Both the position numbers and the translations under genes were made by a program. A stretch of 58,210 nucleotides of DNA, taken from assembly GCA_017536965.1 (NCBI GenBank), contig JAFWCK010000053.1, positions 1 through 58,210 on the forward strand, read 5' to 3'. The stretch's first letter is position 1. The number at the start of each line of letters is the position of its first letter. Below the pieces are notes generated by a model. It was not told the origin of the DNA. It made no database searches and saw nothing but the letters and a program-made list of their open reading frames with translations. Of the stretch, positions 23,937 through 31,685 are shown one piece after another. The DNA comes from Lachnospiraceae bacterium (GTDB lineage Bacteria; Bacillota; Clostridia; Lachnospirales; Lachnospiraceae).

Positions 23937-26381
23937 TTACAGTTTGTATTCGTTACGGGAAATAATATCGTTCTGCAGGTCACGGCCAAGTTCAACGAAA
24001 TAAGCTGAATAGCCCGCGATACGGACAACCAGGTCACGATACTCTTCCGGGTTTTCCTGCGCATGACGCAGTGTATCGCTGTCTACTACATTATACTGAA
24101 TCTCCATACCACCATTATCAAAGTAGCCCTGCGTTGCACTGATCAGTTTATCCCGTCCACTGTCGTTGCTCAGTACAGATGGATGCATTCGCATATTCAG
24201 TGCGATTCCACCCAGGAAGTTTGTCTGGTCATAGCAGGCAGAACTGCAGAAAACAGCCAGCGGTCCATTCTTATCACGACCCTGTGCAGGAGATGCTGCA
24301 TCTGCAAGCGGTTCAGGGAATTTACGTCCATCTGGTGTCCCCCAGGTCTGCTTGCCCTGATTAACATGATCCGAAGAACCGTATAAACCTGCTTTATACA
24401 GGGAGCAGCGGCTGGTGGACAACGTCTTGCAGATCTCATAATAGGTATCACAGCACCATTTGAATTCCATATCTGCATATGGATCGTTGTTGCCAAAGTG
24501 CGGCACGCGGTCTAAGATCATCTGACGCAGTTTCTCGTAGCCTTCCCAGTTTGCCATCACAGCATCATACAGCTCTTTTGTCGTGCAAAGTTTTTCATCG
24601 AAGCACATATACTTGATCGTGGTAAGGGAATCTGCAACGGTTGCAAGACCGGTAGCAGTGCCTCCAAATGAGTTGTACTTTGCACCGCCCTGTGTACAGT
24701 CTTTGCCATTTTCCATACATCCCTCAATAGACAGGGAAAGCACACTTTCCGGAGCAAAAAACATGGCAAGATTTTCTGCATAGTTCTGTACAGTGATATA
24801 CATATCCATGATATGCTGTCCCATCTTACGCACAGCCTCACGGACTTCCTCAATGGAATTCATTTCATACAGGTACCCGGTATGAAGGGAAGACTGCACT
24901 CCGTTCAGAGGGTTAATACCATTATTGATTGCCATATCCATAATACTGCCCCACCAGATCGTGGCATGAGGCGGATACAATCCATTCGGAGCTGGATAAT
25001 CGGTTCCACATCCAACGATTTCCTGACATCCGATGCAGCCATAATTCCGTGCATCTTTCAGTTCATAGCCTTCTTTCAGCAGTGCCGGAATAACGATTTC
25101 ATCGTTATAATAAAGCGGAAGACCACCAACCAGCTGACTGGTAGCCACTGCACAGTCCCAGATTTCCTTTGGCGTATTTGGGCTTGTACGGAAGATAACC
25201 GTTGGGTCATGAAGTTTCAAACGTCCGATCGTTTCAAATACCATGAAAGAGACCGGGTTGGTTGCATCATTTCCATCCGCATCCATTCCGGAGATCGTTA
25301 CATTCTGATAAGTATTACCAACTCCGATCGTATCTTTGATGAGGATTGGTGCGCCGGAATAGAAGCAGTTCAGTTTCAGGAAGAAAGCATCCACCAGTTC
25401 CTGTGCCTCTTCCATTGTGATAGTTCCTTCTTCCAGGTCTTTCTTCAGGAATGGCCATGTGTACTGATCAAACCGTCCGATAGAAGGACTTGGTGTGCGG
25501 TCGTAGATCTGGATCATGACCTGATACATCATGATTCCCTGAACAGCCTCACGGAAGTTTCTTGCTGGATTCTCAGAGAGCCACAGCAGTGCTTCTGCCA
25601 TTTTTTCGAGCTCAGCTTTCCGTTTTTCATCCGTGCATGCTGCAGCCAGTTCGCTGCATTTTTCGCCATAACGGCGTACCAGCGTCATCGCACCTTCACA
25701 GGTAATAGCTGCTGCCTTGTAGAAAATGTATTTGTTCATATCCTCGCCGAACAGGCGGTTCTTATGCTCATCGATCCAGCTCTGTGCCTGTTCATAGAGG
25801 GCTTTATATCCTGTATTAATGATCTTTGCATAACCAGCGATCAGATGTCCTGCTGGCAATCCGAAGATGCTCTGTCCATGCAGCTTGTAGTTACTGATAT
25901 CCAGATCACGGAGTTCTTCAAAACACTCTGGCTGCCATGCATCGATCATCGTGCCGTTTTTCCGGAAGAGCCAGTAATCCTGCACAGATTTCATGTACTC
26001 ATAATCCTCCGGTGTGATGCAGTAGCGGATATCATCCGTGTCCGGATTATGATAAAGACCGTCATCCCGCATGGTCCATTCTCCTTTATCTACCGCCTCG
26101 ATGACCCAGTCGGTTCCGCTCCATTCCGGATAAGATACGCTGCTGAATAAATGCGGTCCCTTATTGCCGACGATGATCTCATCATCGTCAATTAAAATTG
26201 TCATCTGTTCACATAAGTCACGGAAAAAGAGCGGTCTCCGAATAGCAGGTATCACATGCTCATTTCGCATGGTGCTGTCTGTCAGAATACGCATACGTTC
26301 AGAATCATAAATAAGTACACGATCACGGATCCTGTTGCGCATACGAAGAATCCGTTCACTAACTGGCTTAAATTGATACAT
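23937..26381 (-). CDS. Glycyl radical enzyme, substrate unknown
   Basis: Protein of 814 residues. The glycyl radical site is Gly790 in RIAGYSAYF. The active-site loop reads GCIGCQE, with Cys452-x-Glu454 (and Cys449), the Cys-x-Glu pattern of dehydratases, C-N lyases and decarboxylases, and unlike the Cys-Cys of pyruvate formate-lyase. A second Cys (VGCG) lies just behind. The extra cysteines and the partner DUF169 protein do not match propanediol/glycerol dehydratase or choline lyase gene clusters that I recognise, and there are no microcompartment genes. Reaction unknown. Confidence 0.9.
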   Translation of the reverse strand: MYQFKPVSERILRMRNRIRDRVLIYDSERMRILTDSTMRNEHVIPAIRRPLFFRDLCEQMTILIDDDEIIVGNKGPHLFSSVSYPEWSGTDWVIEAVDKGEWTMRDDGLYHNPDTDDIRYCITPEDYEYMKSVQDYWLFRKNGTMIDAWQPECFEELRDLDISNYKLHGQSIFGLPAGHLIAGYAKIINTGYKALYEQAQSWIDEHKNRLFGEDMNKYIFYKAAAITCEGAMTLVRRYGEKCSELAAACTDEKRKAELEKMAEALLWLSENPARNFREAVQGIMMYQVMIQIYDRTPSPSIGRFDQYTWPFLKKDLEEGTITMEEAQELVDAFFLKLNCFYSGAPILIKDTIGVGNTYQNVTISGMDADGNDATNPVSFMVFETIGRLKLHDPTVIFRTSPNTPKEIWDCAVATSQLVGGLPLYYNDEIVIPALLKEGYELKDARNYGCIGCQEIVGCGTDYPAPNGLYPPHATIWWGSIMDMAINNGINPLNGVQSSLHTGYLYEMNSIEEVREAVRKMGQHIMDMYITVQNYAENLAMFFAPESVLSLSIEGCMENGKDCTQGGAKYNSFGGTATGLATVADSLTTIKYMCFDEKLCTTKELYDAVMANWEGYEKLRQMILDRVPHFGNNDPYADMEFKWCCDTYYEICKTLSTSRCSLYKAGLYGSSDHVNQGKQTWGTPDGRKFPEPLADAASPAQGRDKNGPLAVFCSSACYDQTNFLGGIALNMRMHPSVLSNDSGRDKLISATQGYFDNGGMEIQYNVVDSDTLRHAQENPEEYRDLVVRIAGYSAYFVELGRDLQNDIISRNEYKL

Positions 26382-26418
26382 TTGATTAACTCCTTCCTAA
26401 AATAACGGATTTATAGTT

Positions 26419-27225
26419 TTACTGGTGTGAGGTCCAGTCTTTGCCCTGGCCCATACCCCATGATTCAAAAACTGTGTTATAGAATGGCGGGCGTGCAAAA
26501 TCAAACATCATTTCTGCATGGAAATCATGATATGCCATGTGCCATTTTTCCAGATAATCCAGACCTTCAAGCAGGTCCGGAAGCTTTTCAATCGGGACAG
26601 CCATGATCATTTCGTTTCTGTCACTGAGTGCCCTCTCCTGTTCACCAGGATCAGGGATGGCAACCGTATAGTCTTTCTTGATCATCGCATCCACTAATGT
26701 GTACATACAGGAGTCTACCGGATCCAGATGTACTTCCAGACGTTTCCCCGTTTTATATTTGATTGCCGCAAGCAGAGTTCTGAGCTGGAAATTGTTATTG
26801 CAGTTGATAAGCAGTACATCCGGTTCAAATTCCGCAGACTTGGCAGGTGCTAAAAGAACACCCTGATATTTCCCGACCGGAAGGCGCGGAAAATCTTCAA
26901 AAAAACGGTCTGCTTTTTCTGTATCCTGGATTCCCATCCTGCGGCTGATCTCCAGGAAGCAATCGGTTTCCGGTCCCGTCTCAGCATATCCCAGTCCGAC
27001 GACAGGTGCCCAGCACCATTCTGAGGATTTATCAGTATAAAGTGTTTTCCCTTGACGCTTAACCAGTGCAAATGCCTGGCACAAAGAAAGATGACCGAAT
27101 GCTTCTCTCGCGATCAAAGCACTTTCCGGAACATCTGCCGGATCCTCTATGAACTTAACAGCCTGAATATTTAATGTCAGATCCAAGAAACTGGTCAGTC
27201 TCTTTGCAGCATCAATAACGTACAT
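26419..27225 (-). CDS. DUF169-family protein
   Basis: Protein of 268 residues matching DUF169: SALIAREAFGHLSLCQAFALV near the N terminus, a central LPVGKYQGVLLAPAKSAEF, DVLLINCNNNFQ and an end region with MIMAVPIEKLPDLLEGL. Some DUF169 proteins occur with redox or methyl-transfer genes; none has a settled function. It is the first gene of the glycyl radical operon, 37 bases before the enzyme, with GGGGGG as ribosome site. It may modify, chaperone or supply substrate to the enzyme (inference). Confidence 0.82.
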   Translation of the reverse strand: MYVIDAAKRLTSFLDLTLNIQAVKFIEDPADVPESALIAREAFGHLSLCQAFALVKRQGKTLYTDKSSEWCWAPVVGLGYAETGPETDCFLEISRRMGIQDTEKADRFFEDFPRLPVGKYQGVLLAPAKSAEFEPDVLLINCNNNFQLRTLLAAIKYKTGKRLEVHLDPVDSCMYTLVDAMIKKDYTVAIPDPGEQERALSDRNEMIMAVPIEKLPDLLEGLDYLEKWHMAYHDFHAEMMFDFARPPFYNTVFESWGMGQGKDWTSHQ

Positions 27226-27262
27226 TGTCGATTCCCCCCAGTATGTATTAATTGATAGATAA

Positions 27263-27291
27263 AGTGTATCATTTCACCCCGTAACAATCAA
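27263..27291 (-). promoter_or_regulatory. Promoter of the DUF169-glycyl radical operon
   Basis: On the minus strand TTGATT (27291-27286), a 17-base spacer, and TACACT (27268-27263). The expected start is about 35 bases before the DUF169 start codon. Confidence 0.6.
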
Positions 27292-27346
27292 CTTGCACTT
27301 CGTCTGCATTCTTGAATATCTGTGGTAATAAATCGCACGAAAGTCC

Positions 27347-27375
27347 TTGCTTTTACAGGGAAAATCGTGTAAAGT
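27347..27375 (+). promoter_or_regulatory. Promoter of the truncated tRNA-Ser gene
   Basis: TTGCTT at 27347, 17-base spacer, TAAAGT at 27370. It lies 18 bases before the tRNA 5' end, the normal distance for a clostridial tRNA gene. Confidence 0.7.
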
Positions 27376-27393
27376 ATTGACTGTTCGTAATTC

Positions 27394-27435
27394 GGAGAAG
27401 TACCCAAGCTGGCCGAAGGGGCTCCCCTGGAAAGG
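27394..27435 (+). pseudogene. 5' half of tRNA-Ser(GGA), broken after the anticodon loop
   Basis: GGAGAAG acceptor strand, a D arm (CCCAAGCTGGCCGAAGGGG), anticodon stem CTCCC and loop CTGGAAA with anticodon GGA. After the two bases GG the sequence becomes TGCAAACCC instead of completing the stem. No variable arm, T arm or CTTCTCC acceptor strand follows. A promoter is still present upstream. This marks a junction, probably the left end of an inserted element. Confidence 0.85.
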
Positions 27436-27725
27436 TGCAAACCCAGAATCGAAAAAGTTTCCTTTATTCATCATACTTCCACGATTCCTAAAAACACAAA
27501 AAACAGACGTTTTACTACGAATTTACTACGATTACTCGTGGAGCTTGGTTTACAGCAGTATAAAAGATTATATAAATGATTAGTAATACTGACCAAAAAA
27601 GATACTAAATATTTAGTATCTTTTTTGTAAACAAACAACTCTGTCGTTTATCTGAACCGAGGCTCGTCACAGTATCATTTTGCTTTGAATAAATTGGATT
27701 TACCTCTCAGAATACGACTGTGTCT
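27436..27725. other. Junction region without genes
   Basis: Sequence beyond the tRNA break. It has a direct repeat TTTACTACGA at 27511-27520 and 27522-27531, a possible recombinase arm or core site, and the palindromic terminator described separately. I see no supported gene and no integrase fragment. Confidence 0.6.
27595..27626. terminator. Perfect 32-bp palindrome, bidirectional terminator
   Basis: Arms of 16 bases, AAAAAAGATACTAAAT and its complement, without a loop. Either strand reads a stem followed by T6. It ends the minus-strand operon of the element before the tRNA junction. Confidence 0.8.
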
Positions 27726-27875
27726 TTAAACTGGTTTTCCCATATTATCAGTGACTTCTTTTACCCCAGTTTTATTGGTCCAGCATTGTTCTTTGGCTTT
27801 CTCAATTGCTTCATACTTATCGCTGGCCTGGACCAGAACTTTGCCACCATCATTAAAAATCACATAAAACTGCAT
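27726..27875 (-). CDS. Small protein of 49 residues, unknown
   Basis: Reads MQFYVIFNDGGKVLVQASDK, continues with YEAIEKAKEQCW and ends NMGKPV before TAA. A good ribosome site (AAAGGAG) lies 6 bases before the ATG. The pattern of two beta strands and a helix (YVIFNDGGKVLVQASDKYEAIEKAK) is like small phage or plasmid DUF-type proteins that follow a larger operon. It is the last gene of the operon controlled from 30,131. No function can be assigned. Confidence 0.72.
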   Translation of the reverse strand: MQFYVIFNDGGKVLVQASDKYEAIEKAKEQCWTNKTGVKEVTDNMGKPV

Positions 27876-27926
27876 TTTTATCTCCTTTCAAACTTTTTGT
27901 TTTTTAAACACCTCTTACTACAGTAG

Positions 27927-28250
27927 TTACACATTGATTCCGTTCTTTCTAAGCACCTCCTTTTCTTCTTCCGTCAGGCTCTCTTTTCCCAGTTTGTCTT
28001 TACAAAGCTTATCGTACGCACTCCGTATAAGAGATTCCTCCTCCGGTGTAAAAGATTCCTGATAGCGGATCGGTATGTTGTTCTTCCTTCTGGTAACTCC
28101 GCTTTCTTTCACGATCCGGCAAATTTCTATTACAAGTTTTATCGCCGGAGCAATAAAAACGGTAAATATAAAAAGCCAGATATACGCATGTGCGATCTGG
28201 CCCACAGCATCCGGTTTCGTGCTTGCTGCCAGCAGATACATCCCTACCAT
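27927..28250 (-). CDS. Small membrane protein, unknown
   Basis: Protein of 107 residues. One or two N-terminal membrane segments (MVGMYLLAAS, AYIWLFIFTVFIAPAIKLVI) precede a charged cytoplasmic tail rich in Lys and Glu (EEESLIRSAYDKLCKDKLG). The start overlaps the preceding gene by 7 bases, so translation is probably coupled. I do not recognise the family. Confidence 0.65.
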   Translation of the reverse strand: MVGMYLLAASTKPDAVGQIAHAYIWLFIFTVFIAPAIKLVIEICRIVKESGVTRRKNNIPIRYQESFTPEEESLIRSAYDKLCKDKLGKESLTEEEKEVLRKNGINV

Positions 28251-28996
28251 TTACAGTTGTCCTTCCCCATCTCGTACTGTGCCGTTAATGCTTCCAGAAA
28301 AGCATCCTCCCGAAGCACAAAATCCTTTGTCCGGTTTATTAAAGTAAGATTTCTGGAAGTCGCATAAGTCTCGGCTGCAGAATAATCAGCTGCATTCTCC
28401 TCAGATGGAACTGTCACGCAGATCATATTGTTATCTTGGATGTAATAGTATTCCAGGAGCCTGACTGTGGTCCTGGTCCTGACGAGAAGCACTTTCAGAT
28501 CCTCATTCAGCACACGATTAATAAAAGGACCGCGCTGGTTTCCCTGGTCATCATAGTTACAGACCCTTAAGAGTTCAGGGATGTCTTCTGGCGGTTTTAT
28601 GATGCAGAACTCGTCTTCATTCTCCCATGGCTTATAGAGATCAAGAAGGCAGCCGTAATGCTCATCATAAAGCCTGCGGTACAGCAAATATTCTTCGATG
28701 GATCCGGTTTTCTGCTCGTACGTTATAAACTCATCCGGATCAAAATCCGAATTGCCGATTGAAACCGGGACAATACCCTCGCAGTCCTTTTTCTTTATGA
28801 GCTCACGCCGGTGCCAAAGGCAGGTGCGCAGACTATAGATTTCCTTCAAAGAGTCAGCGTCAGTTTTCAGAAAGTCAACCAGCGCTTTGTTCCCGAAATA
28901 GTAGGCAAGGTCTCGAAGAAAGATCTGCTGATAAATGTTATGGCCTTCCTGTATTTTTCTAAAAGCCTCCGGGTCAGTTTCCGTTTTATATTCCAT
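28244..28996 (-). CDS. Hypothetical protein, 250 residues
   Basis: Soluble, acidic and aromatic-rich, with no signal peptide or membrane helix. Segments such as FLRDLAYYFGNKALVDFLK suggest helices at the N terminus and DLKVLLVRTRTTVRLLEYYYIQ suggests a later beta region. No motif is recognised. It lies in the six-gene operon read from the promoter at 30,116; the neighbouring genes are also specific to the element. Confidence 0.65.
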   Translation of the reverse strand: MEYKTETDPEAFRKIQEGHNIYQQIFLRDLAYYFGNKALVDFLKTDADSLKEIYSLRTCLWHRRELIKKKDCEGIVPVSIGNSDFDPDEFITYEQKTGSIEEYLLYRRLYDEHYGCLLDLYKPWENEDEFCIIKPPEDIPELLRVCNYDDQGNQRGPFINRVLNEDLKVLLVRTRTTVRLLEYYYIQDNNMICVTVPSEENAADYSAAETYATSRNLTLINRTKDFVLREDAFLEALTAQYEMGKDNCKW

Positions 28997-29010
28997 TTAT
29001 ATGCTCCTTG

Positions 29011-29421
29011 TTATCTTCCAAGACCTGCCAGGGGCAGCTCGTCTTCATAATCCAACCCCAATAGCTCGAGATTTGCTGAAACCGCCTCCTCATTCAGGAT
29101 CTGATGATAGGCCTGCGCAAATAGAGGCAGCCCGATCTCTCCTTTCACATAACTGCTGACCGCTTTCAGGATCCGATATTGATTCTTCAGTTCAAACGGA
29201 AAGTATTCCAGGTTCATGTAATTCATGGAACTAAAGAGCGCATTTCCGGTCGTTTCGACGGCCTCCATATCCGTAAACCCGATCTCCGGATCGATATGAT
29301 ACCCATGCACACCCATATAATCGATATCGCCTCGCTCAAGGATCTTTTCTCTTTCTTCTTCCGGTTCTGTTTCCAGATAAGTGCTGAGAAAAACACGCGG
29401 ACCGCGCTGACAGCCGGTCAT
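29011..29421 (-). CDS. C-terminal half of a split paralogue
   Basis: 136 residues that align with the C-terminal third of the intact 345-residue protein at 33,064-34,101: LNLEYF-like MDLEYYEKEL versus MNLEYFPFEL, then YVKGEIGLPLFAQAYHQIL against YLKGEIDEGLYARAYHQIL. The ATG overlaps the TGA of the upstream half (ATGA), and no strong ribosome site precedes it. Either a frameshift has split one gene, or the halves are made as coupled polypeptides. Function unknown. Confidence 0.7.
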   Translation of the reverse strand: MTGCQRGPRVFLSTYLETEPEEEREKILERGDIDYMGVHGYHIDPEIGFTDMEAVETTGNALFSSMNYMNLEYFPFELKNQYRILKAVSSYVKGEIGLPLFAQAYHQILNEEAVSANLELLGLDYEDELPLAGLGR

Positions 29422-30074
29422 GGCACCAGGTCCCAGAGGATATCTCCTTTTTCAAACGGGGTCGGAAAGAAAAAGCAAAGACCTGTAAAGCTGCGGTAAA
29501 GGAGATCAAATTCTTTTTCGCATAAAAGACCGCCGGGCTGCATGATGTTCAGCTGGCTCGTGCTGACACTGATCGACATCTCTGTCTGATCCGGGAGCAT
29601 CGTAAGCTCAAGATAATCGGTGTCGTTTAGTCTATGCTTCCGGATCACCACGTTACTGCAGTCCTCAGAAAAACGTGCTGCATATTCTAAACATTTCGGA
29701 TAGGTTCCAAACATCCGGTTACGGTTTGTTTCCCAAAGATCTTCGAATTTATCGGTTCGTGGGCAAAAGAAGTGAACTGTATACACGGACGAGTCATCAT
29801 CCTGATAAAAGGCTTTCAGCAGTTTCTTCTCAAGGAACATATAGTCTTTTAAGAATTCATGCAGGCTGTCACGCCTGACGAAATAGTCGCGCTCTTCGAC
29901 GCGGCAGTCCGGCATGGTTGCGATCAGTTCTTCCCAGGCTTTGTGCTTTTCTTCGATGGACGCGGTGCGGCACTGATAGATCAGCCAGGCTGCTTCCAGT
30001 GAATTGAATTCATACCCCATCTGTTCAAGATGTATTCTTACGTCTTTGGAATTGATAAAACGGTACAGGTTCAT
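29418..30074 (-). CDS. N-terminal half of a split paralogue
   Basis: 218 residues. The start MNLYRFINSKDVRIHLEQMG and the following SLEAAWLIYQCRTASIEEKH match the intact paralogue at 34,101 (INSKDIREHLKKLDY, SLETAWLIYQCREATIEEKH). It stops at GDILWDLVP where the paralogue continues past GDIVWNPD. An excellent ribosome site (AAGGAGG) and the element-type promoter (30,116) lie upstream, so the gene is expressed even if split. The family is not recognised; the conserved N terminus suggests a soluble helical module. Confidence 0.72.
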   Translation of the reverse strand: MNLYRFINSKDVRIHLEQMGYEFNSLEAAWLIYQCRTASIEEKHKAWEELIATMPDCRVEERDYFVRRDSLHEFLKDYMFLEKKLLKAFYQDDDSSVYTVHFFCPRTDKFEDLWETNRNRMFGTYPKCLEYAARFSEDCSNVVIRKHRLNDTDYLELTMLPDQTEMSISVSTSQLNIMQPGGLLCEKEFDLLYRSFTGLCFFFPTPFEKGDILWDLVP

Positions 30075-30115
30075 TTGTGACCTCCTTTTTACTCTGTTTT
30101 ATTCTTTACAGTCAT

Positions 30116-30150
30116 ATTATAAATTTGTCTATGTACCATTTTTGTCCCAT
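30116..30150 (-). promoter_or_regulatory. Element promoter module A
   Basis: Palindromic box ATGTACCATTTTTGTCCCAT (30131-30150), then exactly 9 bases, then TATAAT (minus strand, 30121-30116). It reads into the gene starting at 30074. No TTGACA-like -35 is present; the box occupies that place. Confidence 0.85.
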
Positions 30151-30167
30151 TCCCCGCTCTGGCAGTC

Positions 30168-31685
30168 TTAAAGTGTTTCCGTCTCTTCCAGCCGGCGGAC
30201 GTATCCCTTTTTTCCTTCCTTGCGCAACAATTCATAAGGATCCCGATACGGAGATACATCCAGTTTTTTCACCGTCAGCCCTGCTTCCTTTAACAGCCCG
30301 GCAGCCCGGGATGCGCCCCTCTTCCCGGCCTCATCCGAATCATAAGAAAGGATCACGCTGTCAGCATATTGTTTTAAAACAGCTGCCTGCTCTTTTGTCA
30401 GAGACGACCACGGAGTGCTTACCGCGTTCACAAAGCCTTCCTGATGGAGAAGGATCACGTCCAGATAGCCCTCACAGAGGATCAGTTCTGTTTTTCCGCT
30501 TTCTTTTGCCAGGTACAGACCATAAATAGTATATTTTTTACTAAATTTATTAAAATGGACATTCTCCGGGGCATACAGGAACACTGGTCCGTCATTGTCC
30601 AGCGCGCGGCCGCAAAAAGAATCGACTTCCCCCCATTCTATGATTGGAAACATGATGCGGTTTAAAAAATAGTTATGTGCTGTCATCTTCCGGTAGTAGG
30701 AAAGGATGGTTTTCGTAATGTCTTCCTCTTCCCCGAATCCTGCTTCCGTCAGATACCGGTGCAGCCCGTCCTTTGTTTTGCCGGAATAACCCAGGTTAAA
30801 TCTCTTTATGGACTCATCCGTAAGACCCCTGTTTTTCAGCCACTCTAGCGCATCTGCGCCTTCATCGCTGTATAACTGTTCCTGAAAATAAGAAGCGGCA
30901 ATCTGAAGAGCGCACGCGGTAAAATAAGCTTCATCATTAGCTGCATCCGCTATTTTTTCAAAATCTTTCCACTCCTCTTCCTTGTATCGATCCAAAGCTT
31001 TCTGCATGTTCTTTCTTCCGACCGGATTCATTGTATGAATCACGATCTCATAATAATAAGCCTCTCTTTCTCTCAGCCAGTCTATGAGGCAGATCCCGTC
31101 GCCGCCATCTTTTGCAAAATCCCCCAGGTCGTGGTCGCAGTTGATCTCTGCAATGTACGACCTCACCCCGTTTAATTCACACCGCCGGATGGCAGCCTTT
31201 GCTTCGTTGACGCTGTGGCAGTGATAATATCCCTCCGGAGCGGGCCGGATATCATCCAGCCAAATCTTCACCGGCCGTTTTTCATTCAGGATATCCTTCT
31301 CGTTATAGCCAAAGACATAGCGCGTGATCCCCATCTGTTCCGCTTTATAAAGTGTGTCTTTGGTTCCGGTGCTGTTTCCATTCCAGAATGCAACTACCAG
31401 AGGCTTTTCTTTGGCAGCATACTCCAGCATTTGTGAGTTTCTGATAAAACCTGCGCGCTTTCCATATTTCGACCACTCCGCAGGAAAAACACTGCAAGGA
31501 AGGCCGTGCTCTTGAGCATATTGCTCTCCCAGTATAGCCGCACCGTTTGCATGGCCGGATACAATCTCCACATTTTCATACTGCGGCACGATCTTATCTA
31601 ATGATTCTTTCAACAGGTCGTAATCCTGAAAACTCCTTCCGCCTGCAACGATGATCCTCGTTCCCATATCGCGACAATCCCTCAT
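30168..31685 (-). CDS. SLOG + cyclic-phosphate receiver + DnaG-type primase fusion
   Basis: Protein of 505 residues with three domains. Residues 8-125 are a DUF2493-type SLOG Rossmann domain (VAGGRSF, SGHANGAAILGEQYA, KRAGFIRNSQM). Residues 138-235 match the cyclic-phosphate processing receiver (cREC): LDDIRPAPEGY, INCDHDLGD, HTMNPVGRKNM. Residues 255-505 are a DnaG catalytic core without the zinc finger: LKNRGLTDESIKRFNLGY, Toprim Glu405 in CEGYLDV and Asp449/Asp451 in YDSDEAG. It should make primers for the element's replication, with two nucleotide-sensing-type domains in front. The start overlaps the upstream stop (ATGA); Met7 is a possible alternative start. Confidence 0.87.
   Translation of the reverse strand: MRDCRDMGTRIIVAGGRSFQDYDLLKESLDKIVPQYENVEIVSGHANGAAILGEQYAQEHGLPCSVFPAEWSKYGKRAGFIRNSQMLEYAAKEKPLVVAFWNGNSTGTKDTLYKAEQMGITRYVFGYNEKDILNEKRPVKIWLDDIRPAPEGYYHCHSVNEAKAAIRRCELNGVRSYIAEINCDHDLGDFAKDGGDGICLIDWLREREAYYYEIVIHTMNPVGRKNMQKALDRYKEEEWKDFEKIADAANDEAYFTACALQIAASYFQEQLYSDEGADALEWLKNRGLTDESIKRFNLGYSGKTKDGLHRYLTEAGFGEEEDITKTILSYYRKMTAHNYFLNRIMFPIIEWGEVDSFCGRALDNDGPVFLYAPENVHFNKFSKKYTIYGLYLAKESGKTELILCEGYLDVILLHQEGFVNAVSTPWSSLTKEQAAVLKQYADSVILSYDSDEAGKRGASRAAGLLKEAGLTVKKLDVSPYRDPYELLRKEGKKGYVRRLEETETL

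Noticed and set aside
24813-26150. 445-codon plus-strand open frame
   Set aside because: It lies antisense inside the glycyl radical enzyme gene, is Cys/His/Ile-rich without any motif, and has no ribosome site.
23937-26381. Pyruvate formate-lyase
   Set aside because: The active site lacks the Cys-Cys pair and the activase has the extra ferredoxin insert, both unlike pyruvate formate-lyase systems.
27595-27626. 32-bp palindrome as an insertion-sequence end or element core site
   Set aside because: A and T runs on both sides and its place behind a minus-strand operon explain it better as a bidirectional terminator.
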